A stretch of DNA of 64,000 nt from Micromonospora halotolerans (GCF_032108445.1 NZ_CP134876.1:558001-622000); one strand, 5' to 3'. Shown: positions 33,901 through 42,023, counted from the stretch's first letter. Made by a program: numbers and translations. Notes: a model not told the origin generated them from the letters alone.

Positions 33901-35683
33901 TCCGCAAGTGGATCGCATCGTTCTCGGCGTGCAGCACCCCCGTCCGGTCCTGCAGTTCGCGAACGGCGGGTAGCGCGTCAGCGGGGTTACGACCGCTGGT
34001 GGCGAGGTCGTGCAGATGCACCGGATGCTGCGCCGCGGACAGCCGCCGCAGGATCTCCCGCCCGCCTGCGGTGCCGCCGACCCAGAAGTGTCGGTTGTCC
34101 GGGCCGAGAGCCAGAACCGGAGCCCGCATGTCAGGGGGAACATCGGCCGATCGCGGCCCGCACTCGGCGTTGAGGAACTCCACCGCAACCGACATCATCT
34201 GGCGGCTGACGCCAGGAAGGGCGATCACCACCGTGGCCAGATCGTCCGGAGCGTTGGCTATGCGCAGCACCTGTGCGATCGCGGTGCCGATGTCGACGTC
34301 GTCAGGACGAACGTCGCGGTCCAGTGCGGTGATCGCGACGACCAGGCCACCCGTGGCCGTCGGACGTCGACCCAACTGCCGACGGATACGGAGCAGGTCC
34401 GCCTCGGTCAGCCCGCATCGACGACGCAACGAGACCGCCACGCAATCCAGGTCAGGTCGCCCGTCCTCGCGGCCGGTGGTCCGTGGTGGCGTGATCACTT
34501 CCTCCGCCCCGAGCTGCGCCTCGTCGTCCGGCTGCAGGAGCAGGTCGCACTCGACGATCGTGCCCGCTGTGACCACGGTGCAAGCCCGAGCCGTGTCGTG
34601 CGGATCCGGCGATTGCCCGAAGACGCGGGTGATCAGCTGTCCACTCGAGGTGATCAGGAGGCCACCCTGGTAGCCGCGCGCGAGACGGGCCACCTTCCAC
34701 AGCCCTCGGGCATGATGATCAGTCAGCGCGGTCGGCTTGCGGGCTGGCGGCCGGCGGTCCAGCGCGGCCAGGATCGCCTGCTGCGCCTCGCCCGGGTCGA
34801 GGTCGACCTCCACCGGATTGGCCGTCGCAAACGCTCTGATCATGCCGCGGCCGGCATCTGCGACCACGAGGCGGACCAGCGGGCTGGGCACCTTGGCCGC
34901 CCACTTGACCAGATCGCGGATGCTCTCGTCGAGATCGTCGCCGCGGTCCTTGTACGTCTCCGGCGGCACGATGACACCGCCAAGGAGGATCCGCTGCCGG
35001 CCCGGACTTCCACTGCCGCCGCCGTCGCGCAGGCCGGAATGCTCGGCGGCGTTCTCCAGGAGTTCGGCGATGATGCCGGTGCCGATCGCAGCGGCCTGCT
35101 CGTCGGACAGCCCGAGGTCCTTCAGGTCGGCCACCCACCGGAAGGCTTCGTCGGACTCGGTCAGACCGCGTGCTTCACCGACGCCGACCCAGCGGTATGG
35201 CAGGATTCGGCGACGTCGCTTCGGCAGCTGACCGCCTTCACCACCGCCGTCCGAGCGGCGCGGAACGTCGGTGACGGGTGAGAGTCGTCCCACGCCGTCC
35301 GGCGCCACGAACTCGACCTTCCCGTCCATGTCGGCGTAGGCGGCCTGGAAGCCGGTCTGCTCGAGGTAGAGCTGACAGTTGCGCCGGGCCAGCCGCCGCA
35401 CCCCGGTGGCGGCCTCCTGTGGCGACTCGTGCGCCAATGCGTCCGGCTGGGGCGACACCACGGAGAACTGCGCGCCCGCGTCGGTCACCGCTCGCAGGAA
35501 GATAAGCAGGTGGCCCAGCGTCACAAAATCGGCGAACCCGACCTCGGACAGGTCGACGACAATGTGCTGGCCCGCGAACTCTCCGGGAGCGAACGTGGTG
35601 TCGGCAAAATACTCGGCGTGGGCGCTCAGGGCGTCCATCCAGGATCGGGCGTTGAGACGAATGCCGAAATTGAGGAGAATCAT
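30953..35683 (-). CDS. 1576-aa multidomain protein: STAS-like, two GHKL ATPase and two PRTase-like modules
   Basis: ATG 35683 is the preferred start because the STAS-like fold begins at once (FGIRLNARSW, IVVDLSEVGFADFVTLGHLL, about 1-90). GHKL module 1 spans 195-380: N-box GIIAELLENAAEHS, G1 LVVADAGRGM, G2 HHARGLWKVARLARGYQGGL. Residues 600-760 resemble an orotate-type phosphoribosyltransferase: FLTPNLEVASRWCDLSRIL, then the PRPP-loop-like VLLVTDLASSRRTL. A second PRTase-like unit spans about 860-1010 (VIVDAGTGSTRTIGHL). A CxxC (GCDICKLRD) is near 1037. Helical, HEAT-like segments fill 1100-1420. GHKL module 2 is C-terminal: VFTHIQMNAVKVH, VRNDGSRPSGRGGGRGLSSL. No HisKA domain is present. Its stop overlaps the receiver-kinase gene. 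Family function is unknown to me; domain calls are by eye. Confidence 0.7.
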   Translation of the reverse strand: MILLNFGIRLNARSWMDALSAHAEYFADTTFAPGEFAGQHIVVDLSEVGFADFVTLGHLLIFLRAVTDAGAQFSVVSPQPDALAHESPQEAATGVRRLARRNCQLYLEQTGFQAAYADMDGKVEFVAPDGVGRLSPVTDVPRRSDGGGEGGQLPKRRRRILPYRWVGVGEARGLTESDEAFRWVADLKDLGLSDEQAAAIGTGIIAELLENAAEHSGLRDGGGSGSPGRQRILLGGVIVPPETYKDRGDDLDESIRDLVKWAAKVPSPLVRLVVADAGRGMIRAFATANPVEVDLDPGEAQQAILAALDRRPPARKPTALTDHHARGLWKVARLARGYQGGLLITSSGQLITRVFGQSPDPHDTARACTVVTAGTIVECDLLLQPDDEAQLGAEEVITPPRTTGREDGRPDLDCVAVSLRRRCGLTEADLLRIRRQLGRRPTATGGLVVAITALDRDVRPDDVDIGTAIAQVLRIANAPDDLATVVIALPGVSRQMMSVAVEFLNAECGPRSADVPPDMRAPVLALGPDNRHFWVGGTAGGREILRRLSAAQHPVHLHDLATSGRNPADALPAVRELQDRTGVLHAENDAIHLRIKPQDAMSALASYVGHELQNAIENSTTEGVEEGVFLTPNLEVASRWCDLSRILAGLNLGSLAGYALAARMEDRIGRFDRAAAPLVVRVGDAPHAMVAAFARSFTGHDSYADSLEDVRLERARRGAEGAAQVLLVTDLASSRRTLKHALLQIVDRDMVPLAVAAGVDTGTADDTSEPGEVLFLNRRVPMIKLADVDVRVEPPLNRQPDPIDPVLRQPRTGTRTIPKALVTQRAYVAAMERSSAARLGHIERPADRHYTAYVDPTRLFRQRDWAELVTRLLTKRVTEMHHATFGGDAEAVAACVLYPEGTLDDLPRVAEALGTALVSARIPVIATLGIPRAPLREWWRYPGSVTLPAGARHAVIVDAGTGSTRTIGHLQRIAATGDIAAISGFLLLNGLTGDDALVLHQTTTIARSNHGPRRDSIPVALHYVARTAMSGRSRQGCDICKLRDAYQGLAMLVPIPVVLEAHRDWLLRLLEPRSKRAAFEEQATDLFGAHVGPKDCTEYLRWRYELREADLDTLQRLEVTHKLASARQQPVVRDALVRLLVAEAHWLRSAPLWFPECQSTVADLALLLLVGDSAPAADAMLRVQAVILLARVSAITFADQLSRILNENRHDEPVVLQAMLEALRLVAATRSPNRYSRDLVIHPIVQRLVRLEDELRGSRADSAGETVVLSRNLVRYVLSHGQRTVAPEPADRQTAWAALREHRRSVADHDYENAMWRVIQSVALIGRGRRPEDLDGMREDWAVCSNFLNLDVLPNIYLLRNALLNRDAAARLGRDDADRFAEVLNAAPGRSALDETTVQLDALIERVRASAGRAPHDVDQLLRDLQWWNDFFLPANGAGIHQVVDRCPTDLLRILRSTFPDQQVHAGSEEHLLVFCSERIVKDVFTHIQMNAVKVHRVGGGDQRIEVVVEDRAPGYVTVSVRNDGSRPSGRGGGRGLSSLADELTAFGADLQPVRPPVEWASFCVEARFERWRLST

Positions 35684-35817
35684 GCCGCATCCCCGCTCGA
35701 TCGCTCGTGTGGAGACTTGTCTGCCAATCACGCTACCGAGTGAAATCGATATCGCAAGCCGCTGTTCCTCGGGCCGTGCGAACGGCGCGGGGGTCCCTGC
35801 CGATCGAAGGACGAGCC

Positions 35818-36474
35818 GTGACCGATATTGACGTCCAAGGAGCATTGGCCGAGTACCAGTCACTCCGCGCGGAGATAGATTCGCGGGCCAAGTTTCAGCA
35901 GCAGATTGTCGGCTTACAGCTGACCCTGACCAGCGCTATCATCGCTTTCGGACTGTCTCGTCCGGGTTTCCTGGCGGTGTTGCTGATTGTGCCGCTGAGC
36001 TCCTATCTGCTATGTGGGCGCTATGTCGGGCAGCGCACGGCGATGCGCTGGACGACGAGATACATCGATGAGGAACTCGCTCCGCGGGTGCCGGGCGGAC
36101 TCGGCTGGGGGGCCTGGTCAACGGCCAACCGGCGGCCGGCCCGACTCCTGGACTGGTTCCTACCACTGCTGATCTGCTTTCCCGGGGCGAGCCTGCTGAC
36201 GCTGGGGTGGACCGTACGGCTCATGTTCGCGCACCAGGCTTGGTACACGACGGCCGGCTTTGTCATCGTCTGGTTGGTCGGTTTCCTCACCACCGGCATC
36301 TCGGTCTACCTACTCGTGGATGTGCTCCACCGCTCGGCTCCGGTGCAGGCACCGGTCTCCCGGAACGCGGGCCTGCCCTCGGCACCGGCTACTCGCCCCA
36401 CACGTCCGGGTGCCCCCGAACCGATGTCGTCAGCACCACCGGCACCCGGGGAGCACGTGCCGCCGGTTCGATAG
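35818..36474 (+). CDS. Multi-TM membrane protein, divergent partner of the island operon
   Basis: A 218-residue protein from GTG 35818 behind AAGGACG. An amphipathic N-terminal helix (ALAEYQSLRAEIDSRAKFQQ) leads into four hydrophobic segments (near 30-45, 48-62, 115-135 and 145-165), with a basic loop GRYVGQRTAMRWTTRYIDEE after the second. The tail is Pro/Ala-rich. The start pattern AEY..LR.EI..R recurs in actinomycete membrane proteins of unknown function, and is reminiscent of small-membrane effectors in conflict loci, but no named family is certain. It shares a 134-base divergent control region with the 1576-aa gene. Confidence 0.7.
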   Translation: MTDIDVQGALAEYQSLRAEIDSRAKFQQQIVGLQLTLTSAIIAFGLSRPGFLAVLLIVPLSSYLLCGRYVGQRTAMRWTTRYIDEELAPRVPGGLGWGAWSTANRRPARLLDWFLPLLICFPGASLLTLGWTVRLMFAHQAWYTTAGFVIVWLVGFLTTGISVYLLVDVLHRSAPVQAPVSRNAGLPSAPATRPTRPGAPEPMSSAPPAPGEHVPPVR

Positions 36475-36618
36475 GCGCGAGCGGTACGACCGGGTGTGAT
36501 CACGCACCGAACGCGAGTCCGTTTCCCGACAAAGCGCCGGGCGCCGTTACCCACCCACCGCACGGGGTGCCGTGCCGCAGCCGCGTAACCTCCACCCCCG
36601 CCGCGCGTAGGGCGTGTT

Positions 36619-36948
36619 TCAGAACTTGTCGCGGGGGCGGGCTTGCGGTCGTCCGGGGTAGCCGCGAGCGGCTAGCCAGATGGTGAGGTCGGTGGCGATG
36701 CGGCTGACGTCGGTAGCGGTAGTGAGGTCGTGCTCGCGCCAGCGGGGGTCGCGGCGTTCAACCTCGTAGCTGCCGTCGTCGAGTAGGGATATCGAGGCGT
36801 ACCAGTCGCTGTCGTCGGCCGGGGTGATGGTGACGAAGGTGTTGTCCGGGTGGCCCAGCTGATTGATCAGCATGAACAGGGCATCTTCGGATGGGTCGTC
36901 GATGTGGTCGCCGTTTTCGGTGTCGGCGGCGTGGTACTCGGCGGTCAT
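36619..36948 (-). CDS. Small hypothetical protein inside the IS, immunity-protein-like
   Basis: 109 residues from ATG 36948; the TGA lies inside the left inverted repeat of the IS. The sequence is acidic with a compact alpha/beta pattern: DALFMLINQLGHPDNTFVTI, DDSDWYASISLLDDGSYEVE, TTATDVSRIATDLTIWLAARG. The strand order and final helix recall Imm1-type immunity proteins of polymorphic toxin systems, but the match is by feel, not motif. There is no toxin nearby. It may be a true IS passenger or a fossil gene captured between the ends. Confidence 0.5.
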   Translation of the reverse strand: MTAEYHAADTENGDHIDDPSEDALFMLINQLGHPDNTFVTITPADDSDWYASISLLDDGSYEVERRDPRWREHDLTTATDVSRIATDLTIWLAARGYPGRPQARPRDKF

Positions 36949-37004
36949 CGGCACCCCCTCGTCCCGGTTGGAGATCAACGGGTTGAGCATCTCACGGTCC
37001 GCGG

Positions 37005-37553
37005 TCACAGCCACTCGTTGATCGCGGCGATGTGCAGGACGGCATCGAACCGCACGGCGAGCTTGTCGTAGCGGGTGGCTACCGCCCGGTACCGCTTGAG
37101 CCGGTTGATCCCGCACTCCACGGCAAGTCGGTCTTGTAGTCCTCCCGATCGAAGCGGGCGGCCGTCCACCGCCGCGGCCGCGGTTGCGGCGGTGGGCGGC
37201 CTGATCGGCCGGTTCGGCGAGGGCCGCGCGGATGCCGTGCCGGCGCAGGAACTGCCGATTGGCCCGGATGAGTAGGCCTTGTCCGCCCGCACCGGTCGCG
37301 GGCGCCACCGCGGCCGTCCCGGCCCGAGCCGCGGTACCCGGATCGCCTGCAGCACGGGGAGGAACTGCGGGCTATCCCCGCACTGCCCGGCGGTGATCAG
37401 CAGTGACAACGGCTTCTGCCGCTGCTCACAGGCGAGGTGGGTCTTCGTAGTCAGGCCACCACGCGAGCGGTCCAACGCATGATCTGTCGGCTCCACACTC
37501 GTACCACCGGGAGGTTCCACCTGCGCATCACCGTTGCGGCGCGCCCTGGCGGC
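37005..37553 (-). pseudogene. IS5-family transposase, 5'-truncated and frameshifted
   Basis: The piece starts at codons for EPTDHALDRSRGGLTTKTHL, which corresponds to the middle of an IS5/IS1182-like DDE transposase; about 120 N-terminal residues are missing. It continues TAGQCGDSPQFLPVLQAIRV, then RVRADKAYSS-like, after which the frame changes (RRHGIRAALAEPADQAAHRR is read in another phase). It changes again before the C-terminal AVECGINRLKRYRAVATRYD. The DDE triad cannot be assembled in one frame, so it is non-functional. Confidence 0.8.
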
Positions 37554-37572
37554 GCAACTTATGAAACACGTC

Positions 37573-38349
37573 CTAGTCGACGTCGACCACGATGAGCTCA
37601 CCGACCTGCTCGCCGATCTGCTGGCGCCCCTCCGGCGGCAGCCCGCCGTCGGTGACGAGCACGTCGGCCGCCTCCAGCGGCGCGATGGTGGCGATGCCGA
37701 TGGTCTCCCACTTGGTGTGGTCGGCGAGCACCACGAGCCGCCGGGCCGCGCCGATCAGCCGCCGGTTGACGGCGGCCTCCAGCAGGTTCGGGGTGGTGAA
37801 CCCGGTGCGCGGGCTCATCCCGTGCACGCCGAGGAAGAGCAGGTCGACGTTGAGCGCCGCGATGGCCGCCTCGGCCACCGGCCCGGTCAGCGCGTCCGAG
37901 GGGGTACGGATGCCGCCGGTGAGCACGACGGTCTGGTCGGCCCGCGGGTTCTGGTAGAGGGCGTCGGCGACCGGGATCGAGTTGGTGACCACGGTCAGCC
38001 CCCGGACGTCGGCCAGCCGGGCGGCCAGGGCGGCGGTGGTGGTGCCGGCGGAGAGCGCGATGGCCATGCCGGGCTCGACCAGGTCGGCGGCCCGCTCGAC
38101 GATGGCCCGCTTCTCGGCCTGCTGCCGGATCGACTTGGCCGCGAAGCCCGGCTCCTCGGCGGAGCCGGGGCCGGCCAACGTCGCTCCCCCGTGGACCTTG
38201 TCGACCAGGCCCCGCTCGGCGAGCACCTCCAGGTCCCGCCGGATGGTCATGTCCGACACCCCGAAGCGGCTGACCAGGTGGCTGACCCGGACGCCGCCGC
38301 GCTGGCGGATCAGCTCCAGGATGGCGCTCTGCCGTTGCTGGGCGAGCAT
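37573..38349 (-). CDS. DeoR-family transcriptional regulator of the galactoside locus
   Basis: A 258-residue repressor from ATG 38349 behind AAGGAGG. The N-terminal HTH (QRQSAILELIRQRGGVRVSH, FGVSDMTIRRDLEVLAERGL) carries the DeoR signature, followed by VDKVHGGATL and a sugar-phosphate-sensing C-terminal domain (AIALSAGTTTAALA, LTVVTNSIPVADAL, DLLFLGVHGM, VVLADHTKWE). It is downstream of, and co-directional with, the GH42 gene, and probably controls it and the divergent importer operon. Its TAG stop straddles the IS insertion point, so length is probably unchanged, but downstream termination may be altered. Confidence 0.9.
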   Translation of the reverse strand: MLAQQRQSAILELIRQRGGVRVSHLVSRFGVSDMTIRRDLEVLAERGLVDKVHGGATLAGPGSAEEPGFAAKSIRQQAEKRAIVERAADLVEPGMAIALSAGTTTAALAARLADVRGLTVVTNSIPVADALYQNPRADQTVVLTGGIRTPSDALTGPVAEAAIAALNVDLLFLGVHGMSPRTGFTTPNLLEAAVNRRLIGAARRLVVLADHTKWETIGIATIAPLEAADVLVTDGGLPPEGRQQIGEQVGELIVVDVD

Positions 38350-38383
38350 CGGACCTCCTTCAGGCGCGGCACGGTACGCGGGA

Positions 38384-40393
38384 TCAGGCGACCTCGGGAC
38401 GGCCCGAGGCTTCCTCGCGGACCACCGCCACCTCCCCCGCGCCGATGACCAGCTCACCGTCGCACCGGCCGCCGTCGAGCAGCTCGGCTCCGGTGACCGC
38501 CAGCCGGGCGTCGGCGTCGGTGTGGTTGATGACGAACAGCCAGCTCCGGTCGCCGGCCCGGCGGCGGACCACCTCCACCCCCTCGGGCGCGCTGACCGGC
38601 GGCCGGACGTCGGCCTCGGCGAGCAGCCGGGCGACCAGCCGGTCGGTGGCCGCCTGGTCGAGCCGGGTGCCGAGGTACCAGGCCGCGCCCGCGCCGACCG
38701 CGTGCCGGGTCAGCGCCGGCACGCCCGGCAACGGCCCGTCGGCGTACGCGGCGAGCACCTCGGCGCCCTCGGCGTGCAGCCATTCGGTCCACACGTCGGC
38801 GGTCGAGCCGTCGTCGAGGCGTACCGACTCGCCGGACCGGAGCGGGAAGAACTCCTCGGTGCGGACGCCGAGCAGGTCGCGGAACGCGCCCGGGTAGCCG
38901 CCGAGCCGGATGTGGTCGTGCTCGTCGACGATGCCGCTGAAGTAGGTGACCAGCGCGGTCCCGCCGGCCTCGACGTACCGGCGCAGCGCGGCGGCGTCGG
39001 CGTCGCGGACCAGGTAGAGGGTGGGCGCCAGGACCAGCCGGTAGCGGGACAGGTCGGTGGACGGGTGCACCACGTCGGCGGTGACCCCGGCCCGCCAGAG
39101 CGCGCCGTGCAGCGCGGTGAGCCGGTCGACGTAGGTGACGTCGACGCTGGGGTGGGAGTCGAGTTCGGCGCCCCACCAGGCCTCGTAGTCGAAGAGGATG
39201 GCCACGTCGGCGTCGACCCGGCTGCCGCGCACCTCGGCCAGGGCCCGCAGGTCGGCGCCGAGCCGGCAGACCTCGCGGAACACCTTGGTCTCCGGGCCGG
39301 CGTGCGGGACGAGCGCGGAGTGGAACTTCTCGGCGCCGGCCCGGGACGCCCGCCACTGGAAGAACAGCACCCCGTCGGCGCCGCGCGCCACGTGGGCGAG
39401 GCTGTTGCGGCGCAGCTGGCCGGGGGTCTTGGCGACGTTGCGCGGCTGCCAGTTCACCGCGCTGGTGGAGTGCTCCATGAGCAGCCACGGGTCGCCGCCG
39501 GCGACGCCCCGGGTGTGGTCGGCGGCCAGCGCCAGGCCGACCTGCGGCTGCGGGTCGGCGGCGGTGAGGTAGTGGTCGTTGGCGACCAGGTCCACGTCGG
39601 CGGCCCAGGAGTGGTAGTCGAGGTACTTGATGCCGGTGCCGATCATGAAGTTCGTGGTGACCGGCTGGGTGGTGAGCCCGGTCAGCAGCTCCCGCTCGGC
39701 GCGCAGCTGGGCGCGCTGCTCGTCGGAGGAGAAGCGCAGGAAGTCCAGCTGCTGGGTGGGGTTGGCGAAGGTCGGGGCGGTCCGCGGCGGGTTGACCTCG
39801 GCCCAGTCGTGGTAGCGCTGGCTCCAGAACGCGGTGCCCCAGGCGGCGTTGAGCGTGTCGAGGTCGCCGTAGCGGTCGCGCAGCCAGGTTCGGAACGCCT
39901 CGGCGCTGACGTCGCAGTAGCAGTGCACGTTGTGGCAGCCCAGCTCGTTGGAGACGTGCCACATGACGACGGCCGGGTGGTCGGCGTACCGGCTTGCGAC
40001 GGCCTCGACCAGGGCGAGCGAGCGCTCGCGGAACACCGGCGAGCTGGGGCAGTACGCCTGCCGCCCGCCGGGCCAGAGGATCGTGCCGTCGGCGCGGCGG
40101 GGCAGCGTCTCCGGGTGCCGGTGGGCCAGCCAGGGCGGCGGGCTGGCCGTGGCGGTGGCGAGGTCGACGCTGATCCCGCCGGTGTGCAGCAGGTCGAGCG
40201 CGCGGTCCAGCCAGCCGAACTCGAAGCGGCCGGGGGCGGGTTCCAGCAGGGCCCAGGAGAAGATCCCGACCGAGACGAGGTTGACCCCGGCACGGCGCAT
40301 CAGCTCGACGTCCTCGGCCCAGGTCTCCTCGGGCCACTGCTCCGGGTTGTAGTCCGCGCCGTACCAGATCTGCTCGCCGTGCCAGTTCCGCAT
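38384..40393 (-). CDS. GH42 beta-galactosidase
   Basis: A 669-residue enzyme from ATG 40393. The TIM barrel starts IWYGADYNPEQWPEETWAED. The acid/base is Glu150 in WHVSNELG and the nucleophile is Glu307 in LLMEHSTSAVNW. Cys115, 153, 158 and 160 match the four-cysteine zinc site of GH42. A trimerisation domain (LFDYEAWWGAELDSHPSVDV) and a C-terminal beta domain complete it. No signal peptide is seen, so it acts inside the cell on galactosides brought in by the adjacent importer. It is divergent from that importer and followed 34 bases later by the DeoR gene. Confidence 0.95.
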   Translation of the reverse strand: MRNWHGEQIWYGADYNPEQWPEETWAEDVELMRRAGVNLVSVGIFSWALLEPAPGRFEFGWLDRALDLLHTGGISVDLATATASPPPWLAHRHPETLPRRADGTILWPGGRQAYCPSSPVFRERSLALVEAVASRYADHPAVVMWHVSNELGCHNVHCYCDVSAEAFRTWLRDRYGDLDTLNAAWGTAFWSQRYHDWAEVNPPRTAPTFANPTQQLDFLRFSSDEQRAQLRAERELLTGLTTQPVTTNFMIGTGIKYLDYHSWAADVDLVANDHYLTAADPQPQVGLALAADHTRGVAGGDPWLLMEHSTSAVNWQPRNVAKTPGQLRRNSLAHVARGADGVLFFQWRASRAGAEKFHSALVPHAGPETKVFREVCRLGADLRALAEVRGSRVDADVAILFDYEAWWGAELDSHPSVDVTYVDRLTALHGALWRAGVTADVVHPSTDLSRYRLVLAPTLYLVRDADAAALRRYVEAGGTALVTYFSGIVDEHDHIRLGGYPGAFRDLLGVRTEEFFPLRSGESVRLDDGSTADVWTEWLHAEGAEVLAAYADGPLPGVPALTRHAVGAGAAWYLGTRLDQAATDRLVARLLAEADVRPPVSAPEGVEVVRRRAGDRSWLFVINHTDADARLAVTGAELLDGGRCDGELVIGAGEVAVVREEASGRPEVA

Positions 40394-40424
40394 GACAGCA
40401 GAGCGTGCCGCCGAACGCCACCCA

Positions 40425-40459
40425 AGTCAACACTTTCCAACATCGACAGAAATTCCAAC
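40425..40459. promoter_or_regulatory. Twin TTCCAAC direct repeats, candidate DeoR operator
   Basis: TTTCCAAC (40434-40441) and ATTCCAAC (40452-40459) repeat at an 18-bp period on the plus strand, in the divergent gap between beta-galactosidase and importer. On the minus strand they flank TTGACT (40430-40425), a possible -35 for the GH42 gene. Tandem repeats of this kind are typical DeoR-family sites. Confidence 0.5.
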
Positions 40460-40513
40460 GTTTACCTTCTCCCGCCGTTGTCACAACTGGGTTATCGCTG
40501 TCCTTCTGCCCTC

Positions 40514-40541
40514 TTGACAGCGCCGAAGCAAGGGGTAGCTT
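40514..40541 (+). promoter_or_regulatory. Sigma-70-like promoter of the sugar importer operon
   Basis: A consensus TTGACA at 40514-40519 and TAGCTT at 40536-40541 are spaced by 16 bases. This leaves a 5' leader of about 125 bases before ATG 40673. Confidence 0.6.
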
Positions 40542-40672
40542 CAACCGCCACCGGCTGTTTGTGTTCGGACGTGTGGATTCTCGGTGGATCTATGCCGGCC
40601 GGCACGAACACCTATCCCCGCCACCCATCACGGCCCTTGGGCGCAGCGCACCTCTTCCACGCAGGAGGCACA

Positions 40673-42001
40673 ATGTCCCGTCCCCGTACCGAAGCCGAGT
40701 ACCTCGCTCGACTCGTACCCCCGTCCGTCGCCGGCCTGAACCGCCGCTCGCTGCTCGCCGGCGCGGCCGGCACGGGCGCGCTGCTCGGCACGGGACTGCT
40801 CGCCGGCTGCGGCTCCGACTCCGACTCCGGCGCGGACTCGAAGACCGTGTCGATCGGCTCGAACGCCTCGGACCCCACGCCGAAGGACGTCCTCGCCAAG
40901 CTGGCGGCCGGCTTCCAGACCAAGTCCGGGGTGACCGCCAACATCAACACGGTCGACCACAACACGTTCCAGGAGAACATCAACAACTACCTGCAGGGCA
41001 AGCCGGACGACGTGTTCACCTGGTTCGCCGGCTACCGGATGCGGTTCTTCGCCGCCAAGGGCCTGGCCGGCGACGTCAGCGACGTCTGGGGCAAGCTCTC
41101 CGGATTCTCCGACGCGTTCAAGAAGGCGTCGACCGGCGACGACGGCAAGCAGTACTTCGTTCCGGCGTCCTACTACCCGTGGGCGGTCTTCTACCGCAAG
41201 TCGGTGTGGCAGCAGCGCGGCTACCAGGTGCCGAAGACGCTCGACGACTTCACCACGCTCGGCACGCAGATGAAGAAGGACGGCTTGAACCCGATCGCCT
41301 TCGCCGACAAGGACGGCTGGCCGGCGATGGGCACCTTCGACATCCTCAACCTGCGGATCAACGGCTACCAGTTCCACGTCGACCTGATGGCCGGCAAGGA
41401 GGCGTGGACCTCCGACAAGGTGAAGAAGGTCTTCGACACCTGGGCGGGGCTGCTGCCGCTGCACCAGCCGGACGCCCTGGGCCGGACCTGGCAGGAGGCG
41501 GCCCAGTCGCTGCAGCAGAAGAAGAGCGGCATGTACCTGCTCGGCCTCTTCGTCGCCCAGCAGTTCAACGAGAACGAGCAGGACGACATCGACTTCTTCA
41601 CCTTCCCGGAGATCGACTCCACCATCGGGGCCAAGGCCCTGGACGCGCCGATCGACGGCTACATGATGGCCCGCAAGCCGAAGTCCGAGGCCAACGCCAA
41701 GAAGCTCCTGGAGTACATCGGCGGCGTCGACGCTGCGAACATCATGGTGAAGGGCGACCCCGGCACCCTGGTCGCCAACACCGGCGGGGACACCAGCGGC
41801 TACACCGCGCTGAAGAAGAAGGCCGCCGAGCTGGTCGGCTCCGCCACCGAGATCGCCCAGTTCCTCGACCGGGACACCCGGCCGGACTTCGCCTCGACCG
41901 TGATGATCCCGGCGTTGCAGCAGTTCATCAAGGACCCGAAGGACATCGGCGGGCTGCTCACCAGCATCGAGAACCAGAAAAAGTCGATCTTCACCAGCTG
42001 A
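40673..42001 (+). CDS. Sugar ABC transporter substrate-binding lipoprotein
   Basis: A 442-residue binding protein with GGAGG before ATG 40673. The N-region has a twin-arginine-like LNRRSLLAGAAG and lipobox LLAGC near residue 43. The mature protein is an MalE/UgpB-type fold: KDVLAKLAAGFQTKSGVTAN, QENINNYLQGKPDDVFTWFA, FVPASYYPWAVFYRKSVWQQ, and DIDFFTFPEIDSTIGAKALD. First gene of a four-gene operon with two permeases and an alpha-galactosidase, so the ligand is probably an alpha-/beta-galactoside such as melibiose or raffinose. No ATPase is encoded; a shared MsiK-type ATPase elsewhere is expected. Confidence 0.9.
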   Translation: MSRPRTEAEYLARLVPPSVAGLNRRSLLAGAAGTGALLGTGLLAGCGSDSDSGADSKTVSIGSNASDPTPKDVLAKLAAGFQTKSGVTANINTVDHNTFQENINNYLQGKPDDVFTWFAGYRMRFFAAKGLAGDVSDVWGKLSGFSDAFKKASTGDDGKQYFVPASYYPWAVFYRKSVWQQRGYQVPKTLDDFTTLGTQMKKDGLNPIAFADKDGWPAMGTFDILNLRINGYQFHVDLMAGKEAWTSDKVKKVFDTWAGLLPLHQPDALGRTWQEAAQSLQQKKSGMYLLGLFVAQQFNENEQDDIDFFTFPEIDSTIGAKALDAPIDGYMMARKPKSEANAKKLLEYIGGVDAANIMVKGDPGTLVANTGGDTSGYTALKKKAAELVGSATEIAQFLDRDTRPDFASTVMIPALQQFIKDPKDIGGLLTSIENQKKSIFTS

Positions 42002-42023
42002 CGGCGGAAGGGGGAGGACAGCC

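Larger units (their letters stand above)
36610..37573. mobile_element. Degenerate IS5-like insertion sequence with passenger gene
   Basis: The ends match over 19 bases with three mismatches: GGGCGTGTTTCAGAACTTG on the left, GGACGTGTTTCATAAGTTG on the right (minus strand). TA flanks both ends (36608-36609 and 37574-37575), fitting a 2-bp target duplication. Inside, on the minus strand, are a truncated, frameshifted IS5-type transposase and a separate 109-codon gene. Total length is 964 bp. The right end supplies the last base of the DeoR stop codon. Confidence 0.7.
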
